Shown piece by piece: positions 16,750 through 25,359 of a stretch of 64,000 nucleotides of DNA (its first letter is position 1; the number at the start of each line of letters is the position of its first letter). The position numbers and the translations under genes are program-made. The notes beneath the pieces were generated by a model. That model saw only the letters and a program-made list of their open reading frames with translations. It made no database searches and had not been told where the DNA came from. Source of the DNA: Bacteroidota bacterium (GTDB lineage Bacteria; Bacteroidota; Bacteroidia; Chitinophagales; Chitinophagaceae); the NCBI GenBank assembly GCA_018267915.1, contig JAFDXN010000025.1:1-64000 (forward strand), in the 5' to 3' direction.

Positions 16750-16757
16750 TAAATTTG
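16750..16757 (+). promoter_or_regulatory. -7 box for 5-formyl-THF cyclo-ligase
   Basis: TAAATTTG fits TAnnTTTG and ends 4 bp before the ATG at 16762; transcription from it would give a leaderless mRNA. Confidence 0.5.
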
Positions 16758-16761
16758 CAAC

Positions 16762-17292
16762 ATGCAGGAGAAAGCCGAACTACGTAAACAGATGCTGGCC
16801 GAGCGGGACAAACTAGACATTGTATTAAAAAGCAGGCTTGACCTTTCCATATGCAGCCGGTTGGAAGACATCATCGAAGCGCGCAATGCAAAAGTGGTGC
16901 ATAGCTATCTGCCTATGGGATCTGAGATAGATGTGTACCCACTGCTTGAGCACTTGCTGGCCGCTGGCGTAACCGTCATAACTCCAAAATCGCTAAAGGG
17001 CCGGCAGATAAAAAACCTGCAACTGCATTCGCTGGAGGAACTGGAAGAAGGCATATACGGAACGAAACACCCGGCACATGATGAGGAGTACACAGGACCA
17101 GTAGATATCTACCTCATTCCCGGTCTTGCCTTTGATAAAAAACATTACCGGGTGGGTTACGGTGGTGGATATTATGATAGCCATCTTGCCGGACAAGACG
17201 GATACAAGGTGGGCATCTGTTATCCATTTCAGCTAGTAGACAAATTGCCGGTGGAAGCGCATGACGTGCCGATGGATGCGGTGGTTTATTAA
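16762..17292 (+). CDS. fau: 5-formyltetrahydrofolate cyclo-ligase
   Basis: 176 residues. Converts 5-formyl-THF to 5,10-methenyl-THF using ATP, clearing an inhibitory folate. Motifs: N-terminal K-A-E-L-R-K-Q-M, the V-H-S-Y-L-P-M-G-S-E-I-D strand and the family hallmark G-L-A-F-D-K-K-H-Y-R-V-G-Y-G-G-G-Y-Y-D near the C-terminus, which forms the ATP site. The length is normal. A TAnnTTTG box directly before the ATG fixes the start. Single gene. Confidence 0.93.
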   Translation: MQEKAELRKQMLAERDKLDIVLKSRLDLSICSRLEDIIEARNAKVVHSYLPMGSEIDVYPLLEHLLAAGVTVITPKSLKGRQIKNLQLHSLEELEEGIYGTKHPAHDEEYTGPVDIYLIPGLAFDKKHYRVGYGGGYYDSHLAGQDGYKVGICYPFQLVDKLPVEAHDVPMDAVVY

Positions 17293-17363
17293 ACAGCGCC
17301 TTGATTTTAGACGAGTAAATTCCGCTTACGAGGTGCATTGATTGCGCACGAAGTAATTATAGG

Positions 17364-17999
17364 TCAGTTCTTATGGTCGCGTATTTTGAGCAGGTCAAAA
17401 AATTCTGCTTCTTCTATTTCTTTTACTTCGCCGGGTTTCATGTTGCCGAGCCGCAGGTCTTCTATGCTTACTCTTATCAGGCGCTTGCAGGGGTGGCGGA
17501 GCGCACGCACCATTTTGCGCACCTGGTGAAATTTGCCCTCAGTAAGTGATATTAGCAGCCATGAATAAACGCCATATTCCGAGTCTCCGTCCTCGTTGTA
17601 AAACAGGGTGCGGGGCGCATGGACCAGTTCTGCATCGCAGGGGGTGGTAGTGTAGTCTTCGCCATCCTTAATGCGTATGGTCACACCCGCTCTCAGGTGT
17701 TGCAGAGTTTCTTCGCTCACGGCATTAGCCACTTTTACCAGGTAGGTGCGCTTATGCGGCACTTTACTTTCGAATAATAATTTGGTCACTCTCTTATCGG
17801 TAGTAAGAATAAGCAACCCCTCAGAGTGGCTGTCGAGGCGGCCGATAGCATGTATGCCTTCAGGGAAATCAAAATCAAGGGCACCAAGCAGGCGCACAGC
17901 ATGCGAGCTTACAAACTGAGAGACCATATTGCGTGGCTTATTCACAATGAAATATCGCGGGCGGGGCCGCTTCGGTATAATCAACGGGGTGGCTTGCAT
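17364..17999 (-). CDS. RsuA/RluE-family pseudouridine synthase
   Basis: 211 residues. Core motif G-R-L-D-S-H-S-E-G-L-L-I-L-T holds the catalytic aspartate (near residue 56); K-R-T-Y-L-V-K-V and G-K-F-H-Q-V-R-K-M follow as in RsuA-type enzymes. There is no N-terminal S4 domain, and the protein opens directly with Y-F-I-V-N-K-P, as in RluE, which modifies 23S rRNA. The exact rRNA site cannot be read from sequence. It starts 16 bp after the dxs stop on the same strand, so it is probably cotranscribed with dxs. Confidence 0.9.
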   Translation of the reverse strand: MQATPLIIPKRPRPRYFIVNKPRNMVSQFVSSHAVRLLGALDFDFPEGIHAIGRLDSHSEGLLILTTDKRVTKLLFESKVPHKRTYLVKVANAVSEETLQHLRAGVTIRIKDGEDYTTTPCDAELVHAPRTLFYNEDGDSEYGVYSWLLISLTEGKFHQVRKMVRALRHPCKRLIRVSIEDLRLGNMKPGEVKEIEEAEFFDLLKIRDHKN

Positions 18000-18015
18000 A
18001 AGGCTCAGATCTCTC

Positions 18016-19941
18016 CTAGGCCGGGATTACTGCGGTTATCCCTGACACAGCCATTTCGCGCACAGCGGTGGCGATAGCCTTTGCATCGTAACCGCACTCA
18101 CGGTGCAGCTCTTCGGGCTTGCCGTGTTCTATTATGCGATCGGGGATGCCGAGCATCTTTACTTCTGGGGTGTAATTATTAGCAGCCATAAACTCAAGTA
18201 CTGCAGAACCAAAGCCGCCCATGACAGTACCATCCTCCACAGTAATGATCTTGCTGAATTTATGAGCTATCTCGTGAAGCATAACTTCATCGAGTGGCTT
18301 GACGAAACGCATATCATAAACGGCGGGCTTCAGCCCTTCGGCCGCCAATACCTTGCGAGCTTCAACAGCGAAGTTGCCCGGGTGGCCTATAGTGAGTATC
18401 GCTACGTCTGCGCCGTCGGCTATTTTGCGGCCTTTGCCTACCTGTATCTTTTCAAATGGTGTACGCCATTCGGGCATCACACCCTGTCCACGAGGATAAC
18501 GGATAACGAAAGGATGATCGTTCTCCGGTAACTGGGCTGTGTACATCAGGTTGCGCAGCTCTGCTTCGTTCATGGGCGCACTCACCACCATGTTGGGTAT
18601 GCAGCGCATATAGGCCAGGTCGTAAGCGCCATGGTGCGTCGGTCCGTCGTCGCCCACAAGGCCTGCACGGTCGAGGCAGAAGATAACTGGCAGCTTCTGT
18701 ATCGCTACGTCGTGTATCACCATGTCATATGCACGCTGCATGAACGTGCTGTAGATGTTGCAGAACACTTTTAAGCCGCGGGTCGCCATGCCGGCACTTA
18801 ATGTAACCGCGTGCTGCTCGGCTATGCCCACGTCGATCGCCCTTTCGGGCATCTTATCCATCATGAACTTGAGCGAGCAACCTGAAGGCATTGCGGGAGT
18901 GATACCCATAACAAGGGGGTTAGCCTCGGCCAGTTCTATCATGGTGTGACCGAACACGTCCTGGTATTTAGGAGGCTCCGGGGTGGTGATGATCTTCTTA
19001 TTGATCTTGCCGGTCATCTTATCGAAGGTGCCGGGGGCATGCCAAAGGGTCTGGTCCTGCTCCGCCAAATCGTACCCTTTACCTTTCACCGTTTTTATGT
19101 GCAGCAGTTTAGGGCCGGGTATATCCTTCAGATCTTTGAGTACCTCAACCAGCTTGGTGACGTTGTGCCCGTCAATAGGACCAAAGTATCGCAAGCCCAG
19201 TGCTTCAAAAAGATTGCTCGATTTGGATACGATACCTTTCAGGCCCGCTTCCACCTTGGATGCCAGTTTCTGGAAATCTTTGGTCGGGAACTTGCCCAGC
19301 AGTTTCCAGACATCGTCGCGGAGCTTATTGTAAGAATGTGATGTTGTAATATCGGTCAGGTACTCCTTCAATGCGCCCACGTTGGGGTCGATGGACATGT
19401 TGTTATCATTGAGGATAACAAGGATATTGGCGTTGCTGACGCCGGCATGGTTCAAAGCTTCGAAGGGCAATCCCGCCGTCATGGCGCCGTCGCCTATCAC
19501 AGCCACGTGCTGGCGGTTCTCCCCCTTGTATTTTGAGGCGATAGCCATACCTAATGCAGCCGAGATAGAAGTTGAAGAATGCCCTACACCAAAAGTATCG
19601 TAAACGCTTTCGCTACGTTTAGGAAACCCACTAATGCCGCCGTATTTACGGTTGGTATGAAACACATCGCGGCGACCTGTAAGTATCTTATGTCCGTATG
19701 CCTGGTGCCCTACATCCCAAACCAACTGATCATCGGGAGTATTGAGGATATAATGCAGTGCCACCGTAAGCTCTACCACGCCAAGGCTGGCCCCGAAGTG
19801 CCCGCCATATACGCTTACATTGTCGATGATGAACTGGCGCAGCTCATTGCAAACCTGCAGCAGTTGGCTCTTGTCTAACTTTTTTAGATCATCGGGGGAG
19901 TTAATCTGACTCAACAATGGCCCTGGGGCTATTTCCTGCAT
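18016..19941 (-). CDS. dxs: 1-deoxy-D-xylulose-5-phosphate synthase
   Basis: 641 residues, the normal length. Thiamine diphosphate enzyme making DXP from pyruvate and glyceraldehyde-3-phosphate, the first step of the MEP isoprenoid pathway. The ThDP/metal motif G-D-G-A-M-T-A-G to N-D-N-N-M-S-I is present near residues 150-180; V-G-H-Q-A-Y-G-H-K-I lies early. The transketolase pyrimidine domain has D-V-G-I-A-E-Q-H-A-V-T and the end has the C-terminal domain V-T-V-E-D-G-T-V-M-G-G-F-G. ispE from the same pathway lies 21 kb away. A TATTTTTG box lies 23 bp before the ATG. Confidence 0.97.
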   Translation of the reverse strand: MQEIAPGPLLSQINSPDDLKKLDKSQLLQVCNELRQFIIDNVSVYGGHFGASLGVVELTVALHYILNTPDDQLVWDVGHQAYGHKILTGRRDVFHTNRKYGGISGFPKRSESVYDTFGVGHSSTSISAALGMAIASKYKGENRQHVAVIGDGAMTAGLPFEALNHAGVSNANILVILNDNNMSIDPNVGALKEYLTDITTSHSYNKLRDDVWKLLGKFPTKDFQKLASKVEAGLKGIVSKSSNLFEALGLRYFGPIDGHNVTKLVEVLKDLKDIPGPKLLHIKTVKGKGYDLAEQDQTLWHAPGTFDKMTGKINKKIITTPEPPKYQDVFGHTMIELAEANPLVMGITPAMPSGCSLKFMMDKMPERAIDVGIAEQHAVTLSAGMATRGLKVFCNIYSTFMQRAYDMVIHDVAIQKLPVIFCLDRAGLVGDDGPTHHGAYDLAYMRCIPNMVVSAPMNEAELRNLMYTAQLPENDHPFVIRYPRGQGVMPEWRTPFEKIQVGKGRKIADGADVAILTIGHPGNFAVEARKVLAAEGLKPAVYDMRFVKPLDEVMLHEIAHKFSKIITVEDGTVMGGFGSAVLEFMAANNYTPEVKMLGIPDRIIEHGKPEELHRECGYDAKAIATAVREMAVSGITAVIPA

Positions 19942-19964
19942 GTACCGGTATTGAAAAAATCACT

Positions 19965-19972
19965 CAAAAATA
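19965..19972 (-). promoter_or_regulatory. -7 box for dxs
   Basis: Minus-strand TATTTTTG, 23 bp before the dxs ATG. No good -33 element was found. Confidence 0.45.
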
Positions 19973-20113
19973 AGAAAGATATCGATGCATCATCATTTCA
20001 TACCATAAAAGAAGGTTAATATTTAATATGATGGATACCCAGTCTTCAGCCGCCGTTTTAATTATATTACATTCACTTTACCCAAAAATGACGCCAAAAG
20101 GCGTTGTGCACGC

Positions 20114-20121
20114 TACCTTTG
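20114..20121 (+). promoter_or_regulatory. -7 box for the CPBP protease gene
   Basis: TACCTTTG, identical to the boxes of rpmI and tRNA-Leu in this window, 19 bp before the ATG at 20141. Confidence 0.55.
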
Positions 20122-20140
20122 CCCAACATTAGTGATCCGC

Positions 20141-21109
20141 ATGCGCAAGAAAAATGCATTCAGTTTGCTGCCAAATAAGTACTTACGCGCATACCCCTGG
20201 TGGTTGCAACTCATCCTGTACGTATTGATGATGTTCGCACTAATGGGCTTATTCAGCGTCATTTCTATCTTGCTAGTTAAGTTTTACACCGGAATTGGGA
20301 CTGAACAGCTTCAAAATGTGAACGAAAACAGTTCTCCACGTGTAATTGAGGGAGCATTCATCACGCAGGCAATTTTGTCCTTAGGCATTTTTGTTGTCCC
20401 GCCATTATTATTTTCTTACCTGACCACGCCACAGCCAAAAAAATATCTCGGTTTGCAACGACCAGGCAAGCCTTTGCATTGGTTGTTTGTAACCCTGATG
20501 TTTATAGGCTTCCTGCCCTTGTCCTTAGAGCTGGCTGCAGTTGCGGAACAATTTGGGCTGAGCTCTGCTGCAAAGGAAGCCCAGGATAAAACTGAGCACT
20601 TTCAAAACGCATTACTGAAGATGAATTCACCATGGGATCTGCTCAAGACGTTCACATGCTTCGCTATTTTACCGGCGTTGGGCGAAGAAATGACTTTTAG
20701 AGGGGTACTAATGCGATTTGCTGCGAAGAGATCAAGGCATATTTTATTCCCGATATTAGTCACTGCCGTCATGTTCACTGCGATGCACAGCAATATTAAC
20801 GGCATTCCCTCTATTTTTATATCCGGCGTACTCCTAGGCTATATCTACTATCTTACCGGCTCTTTGTGGTGTAGCATGCTTGGCCATATGCTGAACAATG
20901 GCCTGCAAATAATTATAACTTATGCTATCAAAGGCAATGCTGTGGCCACTACAGCAATGGCCAGTAATTCATTGCCTGCTTATATTGTATTTGCCGGAGC
21001 ATTTCTCTTCGGGCTTTCCCTTTGGCTGCTTATCAAAAACAGAACACCGCTGCCAAAGAACTGGACAAATGATTACGCGCCGGATGAAATGCCGGAAAAC
21101 AGTTTTTAA
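20141..21109 (+). CDS. CPBP-family intramembrane metalloprotease (CAAX protease-like)
   Basis: 322 residues from ATG 20141; a GTG three codons earlier is possible. About seven or eight membrane helices. The catalytic signature is intact: E182-E183-M-T-F-R-G-V-L, then H-S-N-I-N-G-I-P and G-H-M-L-N-N, giving the EExxxR and two H motifs of the Abi/CPBP family. These enzymes cut within or near the membrane; substrates in Bacteroidota are unknown. It is 22 bp upstream of cdsA, so it probably heads an operon with cdsA and psd. Confidence 0.92.
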   Translation: MRKKNAFSLLPNKYLRAYPWWLQLILYVLMMFALMGLFSVISILLVKFYTGIGTEQLQNVNENSSPRVIEGAFITQAILSLGIFVVPPLLFSYLTTPQPKKYLGLQRPGKPLHWLFVTLMFIGFLPLSLELAAVAEQFGLSSAAKEAQDKTEHFQNALLKMNSPWDLLKTFTCFAILPALGEEMTFRGVLMRFAAKRSRHILFPILVTAVMFTAMHSNINGIPSIFISGVLLGYIYYLTGSLWCSMLGHMLNNGLQIIITYAIKGNAVATTAMASNSLPAYIVFAGAFLFGLSLWLLIKNRTPLPKNWTNDYAPDEMPENSF

Positions 21110-21131
21110 TTTAGCTGCTGAATATTAGTAT

Positions 21132-21968
21132 ATGGCAATGAACTGGCCCACATTTTTTACCCGCCTGGGCAGCGCTATCGTTTTCTCCGTCATCATGATG
21201 GCCGGGCTACTTTGGAACAAATGGGCATTTGCCGCATTGGCAAGCCTGATACTCGTGTTATGCCTGCGCGAATACTTTAGGCTGATGAAAATAGTAGATG
21301 CTGAGGCGGGCTGGTCTGGCTGGCTGGCGCCGGCGATCATAATAACGAGCCTTGCCTGGCTCTGGCTGAGCTTTTTCACTTACAACTATTACCTGCTTCC
21401 ATGGGTAGGGCTGCTCTTTTTCCCTGTGCTGATACTTATGTGCACCGCCTTGTCAAAGAAAACAGCAATAAGGGCGGGGATGTATGCGCTGGGTGGAATG
21501 CTTTATATACTGTTACCCATGATCTTGTTGCTACAATTGCGATTCATCAGCCTTGTAATACCGCTGGCACTTGTACTAATGATATGGATGAATGACACCA
21601 TGGCCTATATAACGGGTTCATTCATCGGGAAAACGCCATTCTCTGAAATTTCACCCAAGAAAACATGGGAGGGCACTGCAGGCGGCGCCATATTTACCAT
21701 AGCGGGCGGGGCTATCTGGGGTCACTATTCGCACTACTATAACATGACCGATTGGATGGTTTTGGCCCTGTTTGCGAGCGTAGCGGGCACAGCAGGTGAC
21801 CTCCTGAAATCGAAGATCAAGCGGATGGCCGGCGTAAAGGATTCCGGCAATATCATGCCGGGTCATGGCGGCGCGCTGGACCGCTTCGACTCGCTGCTGG
21901 CTGCAACACCCTTTGCATTCTGCTACGCTTATTTTTTCATGCCCCCGGTACATGTTGCCATTTTTTAA
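21132..21968 (+). CDS. cdsA: Phosphatidate cytidylyltransferase
   Basis: 278 residues with about eight membrane segments. Makes CDP-diacylglycerol, the precursor of phospholipids. The signature is complete: S-P-K-K-T-W-E-G-T-A-G-G near residue 175, D-L-L-K-S-K-I-K-R, then K-D-S-G-N-I-M-P-G-H-G-G with L-D-R-F-D-S. The psd gene follows 64 bp downstream, so consecutive enzymes of phosphatidylethanolamine synthesis (only phosphatidylserine synthase lacking here) are together. Confidence 0.96.
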   Translation: MAMNWPTFFTRLGSAIVFSVIMMAGLLWNKWAFAALASLILVLCLREYFRLMKIVDAEAGWSGWLAPAIIITSLAWLWLSFFTYNYYLLPWVGLLFFPVLILMCTALSKKTAIRAGMYALGGMLYILLPMILLLQLRFISLVIPLALVLMIWMNDTMAYITGSFIGKTPFSEISPKKTWEGTAGGAIFTIAGGAIWGHYSHYYNMTDWMVLALFASVAGTAGDLLKSKIKRMAGVKDSGNIMPGHGGALDRFDSLLAATPFAFCYAYFFMPPVHVAIF

Positions 21969-22032
21969 ATCACGATTTGCCTGATTTAAACGATTACAGC
22001 TGATTCCTGTAAATTGCAGCCAAATTCAACAG

Positions 22033-22689
22033 ATGAAATTTCACCGCGAGGGATATAAATACATAGGGATCGCCAGCGTACTCTGGTTTTTGCTGGGCTA
22101 TGCCTCATTTTATTTCTTACCCGGTTGGCCTATGATCGTATGGCCACTAAATGTTATTTTCTTTCTTCTTTGGTTTTGGGTATTGTGGTTTTTCCGGCTG
22201 CCGACCCGCAGCCATACGGATGATGAGCTAAAAATTACTTGTCCCGCAGATGGTAAAGTAGTGGTGATAGAAGAGACCTTTGAGCCGGAGTACTTTAAGG
22301 ATAAACGTCTGCAGGTCTCCATCTTCATGTCGCCGCTGAACGTGCATGTGAACCGCAACCCGATAAGCGGTATTGTTAAATACATGAAGTACCACCCGGG
22401 CAAGTACCTTGTGGCCTGGCACCCTAAGTCATCGACCGAGAATGAAAGGACCACGATCGTGATAGGTAACGACCGGACCGAGCTGCTGATGCGCCAGATA
22501 GCGGGGGCCATGGCGAGGCGTATTTGTTTTTACGTGAAAGAAGGCGATAAAGTGAAGCAGAATGATGAATTCGGCTTTATACGCTTTGGCTCCCGGGTAG
22601 ACGTCTTTTTTCCGGTTGGCACCCAGGTAGATGTTAAAATCGGTGATATTGTGCAGGGTGGTGTGACGGTTTTAGCACATTTTTCCTAA
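22033..22689 (+). CDS. psd: Phosphatidylserine decarboxylase (short, PSD-B type)
   Basis: 218 residues, the size of the short proenzyme class. Two N-terminal membrane segments, then the catalytic fold: C-P-A-D-G-K-V near residue 74, F-M-S-P-L-N-V-H-V-N-R near 98, and the self-cleavage site F-G-S-R-V-D (Gly-Ser near residue 190), where serine becomes the pyruvoyl cofactor. It decarboxylates phosphatidylserine to phosphatidylethanolamine at the inner membrane. Directly after cdsA. Confidence 0.95.
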   Translation: MKFHREGYKYIGIASVLWFLLGYASFYFLPGWPMIVWPLNVIFFLLWFWVLWFFRLPTRSHTDDELKITCPADGKVVVIEETFEPEYFKDKRLQVSIFMSPLNVHVNRNPISGIVKYMKYHPGKYLVAWHPKSSTENERTTIVIGNDRTELLMRQIAGAMARRICFYVKEGDKVKQNDEFGFIRFGSRVDVFFPVGTQVDVKIGDIVQGGVTVLAHFS

Positions 22690-22725
22690 ATTCGTATTTT
22701 AGAACATTAAAACAACATATATACA

Positions 22726-22932
22726 ATGAAAAAACTGACTTTATTATTGAGCGCCCTGATGATCGCTGGTGTTACTTTCGCTCACGACGGTAAAGACTGC
22801 TGCAAAGGCAAGAAAGAAAAGTGCACTAAGGAATCAGCCTGCTGCAAAGACAAGAAGAATTGCAAGCACGAGTGCAGCAAAGAAGAAGCAGCTAAGACAA
22901 AGAAAGAAAAGTCTGACAAGCCAAAAGCTTAA
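22726..22932 (+). CDS. Small exported Cys/Lys-rich protein
   Basis: 68 residues. A clear signal peptide (M-K-K-L-T-L-L-L-S-A-L-M-I-A-G, cut after T-F-A) leaves a mature chain of about 48 residues with seven cysteines arranged C-C, C, C-C, C, C, two histidines and many lysines, ending in a K/E-rich tail. It has no predicted fold. The pattern suggests metal binding, in the manner of small exported metallothionein-like peptides, but no family is recognised. It lies 36 bp after psd and ends at a strong terminator, so it may be cotranscribed with the phospholipid genes. Confidence 0.8.
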   Translation: MKKLTLLLSALMIAGVTFAHDGKDCCKGKKEKCTKESACCKDKKNCKHECSKEEAAKTKKEKSDKPKA

Positions 22933-22951
22933 TCTTTTCGACAGCATATTT

Positions 22952-22990
22952 AAAAGCGCCGTCCTGCTTAAGCAGGACGGCGCTTTTTTA
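22952..22990. terminator. Strong bidirectional terminator
   Basis: Long perfect inverted repeat (arms AAAAGCGCCGTCCTGC / GCAGGACGGCGCTTTT around TTAA) with T runs on both strands, serving the Cys-rich gene from the left and miaA from the right. Confidence 0.92.
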
Positions 22991-23887
22991 TTTCAAGGCT
23001 AATATTTTATCGACCAGGTCCGGCTCATCTGCAGAAAACCAGTGCATATCCTTATCCTTCCTGAACCAGGTCATTTGTCTTTTGGCATAGTTGCGGGTGT
23101 GCTGTTTTATCTTGTCTACCGCTTCATCAAGGCTACACTTGCCATCCAGGTAGTCGAACAGTTCCGAGTAGCCCACTGTTTGCAGGTTCTTTAGCTGCTT
23201 TTGAGGGTATAGCTGCTTTACTTCGCCCAACAGACCTTGCTGCATCATGATGTCAACCCGCTTGTCGATGCGCTCGTAAAGCACAGCTCTTGGCAATTCA
23301 AGGCCCACTTTGATGATGTGAAATTCACGTTCCTTCTTTGCTCCTGTACGAAAGCTAAGGATGCTGCTGCCTGATGAACGCTTAAAGATGAGCGCCCGAA
23401 GCAAGCGGGCGGGGTTATGTATCTCGCCCGAGGCATAAAATCCCGGGTCCTCCTGCCGAACGGCATGCTGCAGCCAGCCGAGACCCTGAGCTTTGTAATT
23501 GTTATTTACATCTTCCGCAATTGCCTCATCAATGCTGGGCATGGCATCAAGGCCCTCACATAGCGCCTTAATGTACAGGCCGGTTCCCCCGCATACTACA
23601 GCAGCGTCGTGTATTAGAAATATTTCGTCAAGGTAGCCTAGTGCCAGCTTTTCATAGTCAGCAACATCCAGTTCCTCTGTTACCGGAAATGAATCGATAA
23701 AGTAGTGCTTTACTCCCTGTTGCTCGCCTATCGATGGCTTTGCCGTGCCGATGCTCATTTCGCGGTAGCATTGGCGGCTATCGGCTGAGATGATGCTGGT
23801 ATGCAGGCGCTTTGCCAGGTCGATGGCAATGGCCGTCTTCCCTACTGCCGTGGGGCCGGCTATTACGTATACCGTTGGGGAAGTCAA
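22988..23887 (-). CDS. miaA: tRNA dimethylallyltransferase
   Basis: 299 residues if translation starts at the TTG at 23887 (M-T-S-P-T-V-Y-V-I-A-G), which gives the usual MiaA length. The next upstream start (24010) would place 100 bp inside the preceding gene and add a non-conserved stretch, so the TTG is preferred. The P-loop G-P-T-A-V-G-K-T, the D-S-R-Q-C-Y-R-E-M-S-I-G-T-A-K-P motif and G-G-T-G-L-Y-I-K-A are all present; the C-terminus has R-N-Y-A-K-R-Q-M-T-W-F-R. Adds the isopentenyl group to A37 of tRNAs reading U-starting codons. Downstream of the pRiA4b-like gene by 19 bp. Confidence 0.93.
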   Translation of the reverse strand: MTSPTVYVIAGPTAVGKTAIAIDLAKRLHTSIISADSRQCYREMSIGTAKPSIGEQQGVKHYFIDSFPVTEELDVADYEKLALGYLDEIFLIHDAAVVCGGTGLYIKALCEGLDAMPSIDEAIAEDVNNNYKAQGLGWLQHAVRQEDPGFYASGEIHNPARLLRALIFKRSSGSSILSFRTGAKKEREFHIIKVGLELPRAVLYERIDKRVDIMMQQGLLGEVKQLYPQKQLKNLQTVGYSELFDYLDGKCSLDEAVDKIKQHTRNYAKRQMTWFRKDKDMHWFSADEPDLVDKILALK

Positions 23888-23906
23888 AGCTGGATATTTT
23901 GGAAAG

Positions 23907-24479
23907 CTACTCGAAACTGTCGGTATCGCCGCCACCCCCGGTTTCCTCGCCAAAGGTTTCAGTTCCCTCTTCTCCCTCACTGCCAAAACCTTCGGCCATT
24001 TCCTCTGCACCGAGGTCGTACTTCTCCTCGATCTCCATCAGCTTGTCGGGATTGACCCCTTTGATACCGTATTGCGCTGGCGATACGCCCTCTTTACGAA
24101 GGACAAAGGGATAAGTGCGCTTTGCGTCCTCATCGGCCTGTACCCCGATCAACTCCACCAGGAAAGTCCACTTTTTAGCGGGATCGTAAACATATACGAA
24201 TTTTTGGTCGGGCTTGGCTACGAGGGCAGATACAGGGGTACGCATCATAGACAATGCCGGCGCATCTTTCTTATTGACCAGTACTTCCGAATTCAATTCA
24301 CGGCCCAGCTGCCAGCGTTCATTGCTTTCGTAAAAAGAGGCAGTATGTTTGCCATCGAACTCGTAAGCGGTGATGATGGCCTTGTGAAACTCCAAAAACG
24401 TCTGTGACGGGCGTATCTCGATATCGCGGTACACCTGGTCGTCGTCTTCCCAATAAACTCTGAATCGCAGTAGCGGCAT
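23907..24479 (-). CDS. Plasmid pRiA4b ORF-3-like protein (IS1096 passenger TnpR-type family)
   Basis: 190 residues. N-terminal F-R-V-Y-W-E-D-D-D-Q-V-Y-R-D-I-E-I, then F-L-E-F-H-K-A-I and F-D-G-K-H-T-A-S-F-Y, as in this family, with a strongly acidic Gly/Glu-rich tail of about 30 residues. Despite the family name there is no transposon here; in Bacteroidota the gene is often found next to miaA and looks like a housekeeping passenger. Function unknown. Confidence 0.85.
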   Translation of the reverse strand: MPLLRFRVYWEDDDQVYRDIEIRPSQTFLEFHKAIITAYEFDGKHTASFYESNERWQLGRELNSEVLVNKKDAPALSMMRTPVSALVAKPDQKFVYVYDPAKKWTFLVELIGVQADEDAKRTYPFVLRKEGVSPAQYGIKGVNPDKLMEIEEKYDLGAEEMAEGFGSEGEEGTETFGEETGGGGDTDSFE

Positions 24480-24633
24480 ATGGCGTAAAAATAGGTAATT
24501 GCTTATGGAAATTGGAATGACTAAAAGGGAATTTGCAGGTAAACATCAATAAATAAAATTAACATAATATGAGCGTCAGCGCCTAACCGTACGACTGTGG
24601 TTAAGCATCAACAGGAAACAGTATAAATATTAT

Positions 24634-24664
24634 TTTGGAAGATTTTGAAATAATGTTACCTTTG
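24634..24664 (+). promoter_or_regulatory. Full Bacteroidota promoter for rpmI-rplT
   Basis: TTTG (24634-24637), 19-bp spacer, TACCTTTG (24657-24664): an exact match to the TTTG-N19-TAnnTTTG consensus. The rpmI ATG is 19 bp further on. Confidence 0.8.
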
Positions 24665-24683
24665 CCATCCCAAATTTGAGACC

Positions 24684-24884
24684 ATGCCAAAGGTGAAGAC
24701 ACACTCCCGTGCAAAAAAGACTTTCAAAGTAACAGGCACAGGAAAGATACGCAGGTATAAAGCTTTTAAAAGCCACCTGCTGACAAAAAAATCAAAAACG
24801 CGCAAGCGCCATCTGCGCCAGGCAGCTTTCGTTCACCCTGCGAACGAGAACCTGGTTAAGCGCATGTTGGGTTTGAGGGGTTAA
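24684..24884 (+). CDS. rpmI: 50S ribosomal protein L35
   Basis: 66 residues, basic: [14 protein letters not shown] start and [10 protein letters not shown] near the middle are L35 hallmarks. It has its own promoter, and the usual upstream neighbour infC is absent; a divergent pRiA4b-like gene lies there. rplT follows 107 bp later. Confidence 0.97.
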   Translation: MPKVKTHSRAKKTFKVTGTGKIRRYKAFKSHLLTKKSKTRKRHLRQAAFVHPANENLVKRMLGLRG

Positions 24885-24991
24885 CCCCCCGGCCCCCTAA
24901 AAGGGGAGAATAGGGTTGCAAAGCTGTAAAGAAAATTTTTACCATATACGAAAGTCCCTTTAGGGATTTAGGGTTTTTAAAATAATAGAAT
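24885..24991 (+). repeat. Repeat element between rpmI and rplT
   Basis: Two related units: a CCCCCTAAAAGGGG hairpin followed by AGAATAGGGTT (from about 24888), and GTCCCTTTAGGGATTTAGGG followed by a T run (about 24953). Similar palindromic CCCTnnAGGG units occur at 48363 and 53388. Either a dispersed repeat or a leader structure for rplT. Confidence 0.55.
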
Positions 24992-25336
24992 ATGCCACGT
25001 TCAGTAAATGCGGTTGCATCGCATAGAAGAAGGAAGAAGATACTTAAACAGGCTAAAGGCTTTTACGGTAAACGTAAAAACGTCTATACCGTTGCCAAGA
25101 ACGTATTGGAGAAAGGCCTTGGTTACAAATATGTAGGCCGTAAGATCAAGAAGCGCGACTATCGCAGCCTGTGGATAGCACGTATCAACGCCGCTGTGCG
25201 CGAGGAAGGCATGAGCTACTCACAGTTCATGGGCAAACTGGCCGCTAAGAACATCGACCTGAACCGTAAGGTGCTGGCCGACCTGGCAATGAACGAGCCT
25301 GAAAGCTTCAAGAAGCTGGTGGCTGAAGTGAAATAA
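24992..25336 (+). CDS. rplT: 50S ribosomal protein L20
   Basis: 114 residues. [18 protein letters not shown] and [11 protein letters not shown] are typical of L20, an early assembly protein of the 50S subunit. In E. coli L20 controls its own operon; here the space to rpmI holds hairpins that might serve that end, though they look like dispersed repeats. Confidence 0.98.
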   Translation: MPRSVNAVASHRRRKKILKQAKGFYGKRKNVYTVAKNVLEKGLGYKYVGRKIKKRDYRSLWIARINAAVREEGMSYSQFMGKLAAKNIDLNRKVLADLAMNEPESFKKLVAEVK

Positions 25337-25359
25337 GAAAAGGGTTATACATTATATAG

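Noticed and set aside
23888..24010. Longer N-terminus for miaA
   Set aside because: Would run 104 bp into the pRiA4b-like gene; not conserved in MiaA.
23907..24479. A transposon suggested by the IS1096 passenger family name
   Set aside because: No transposase, inverted terminal repeats or target-site duplication nearby; the gene is normally found beside miaA in this phylum.
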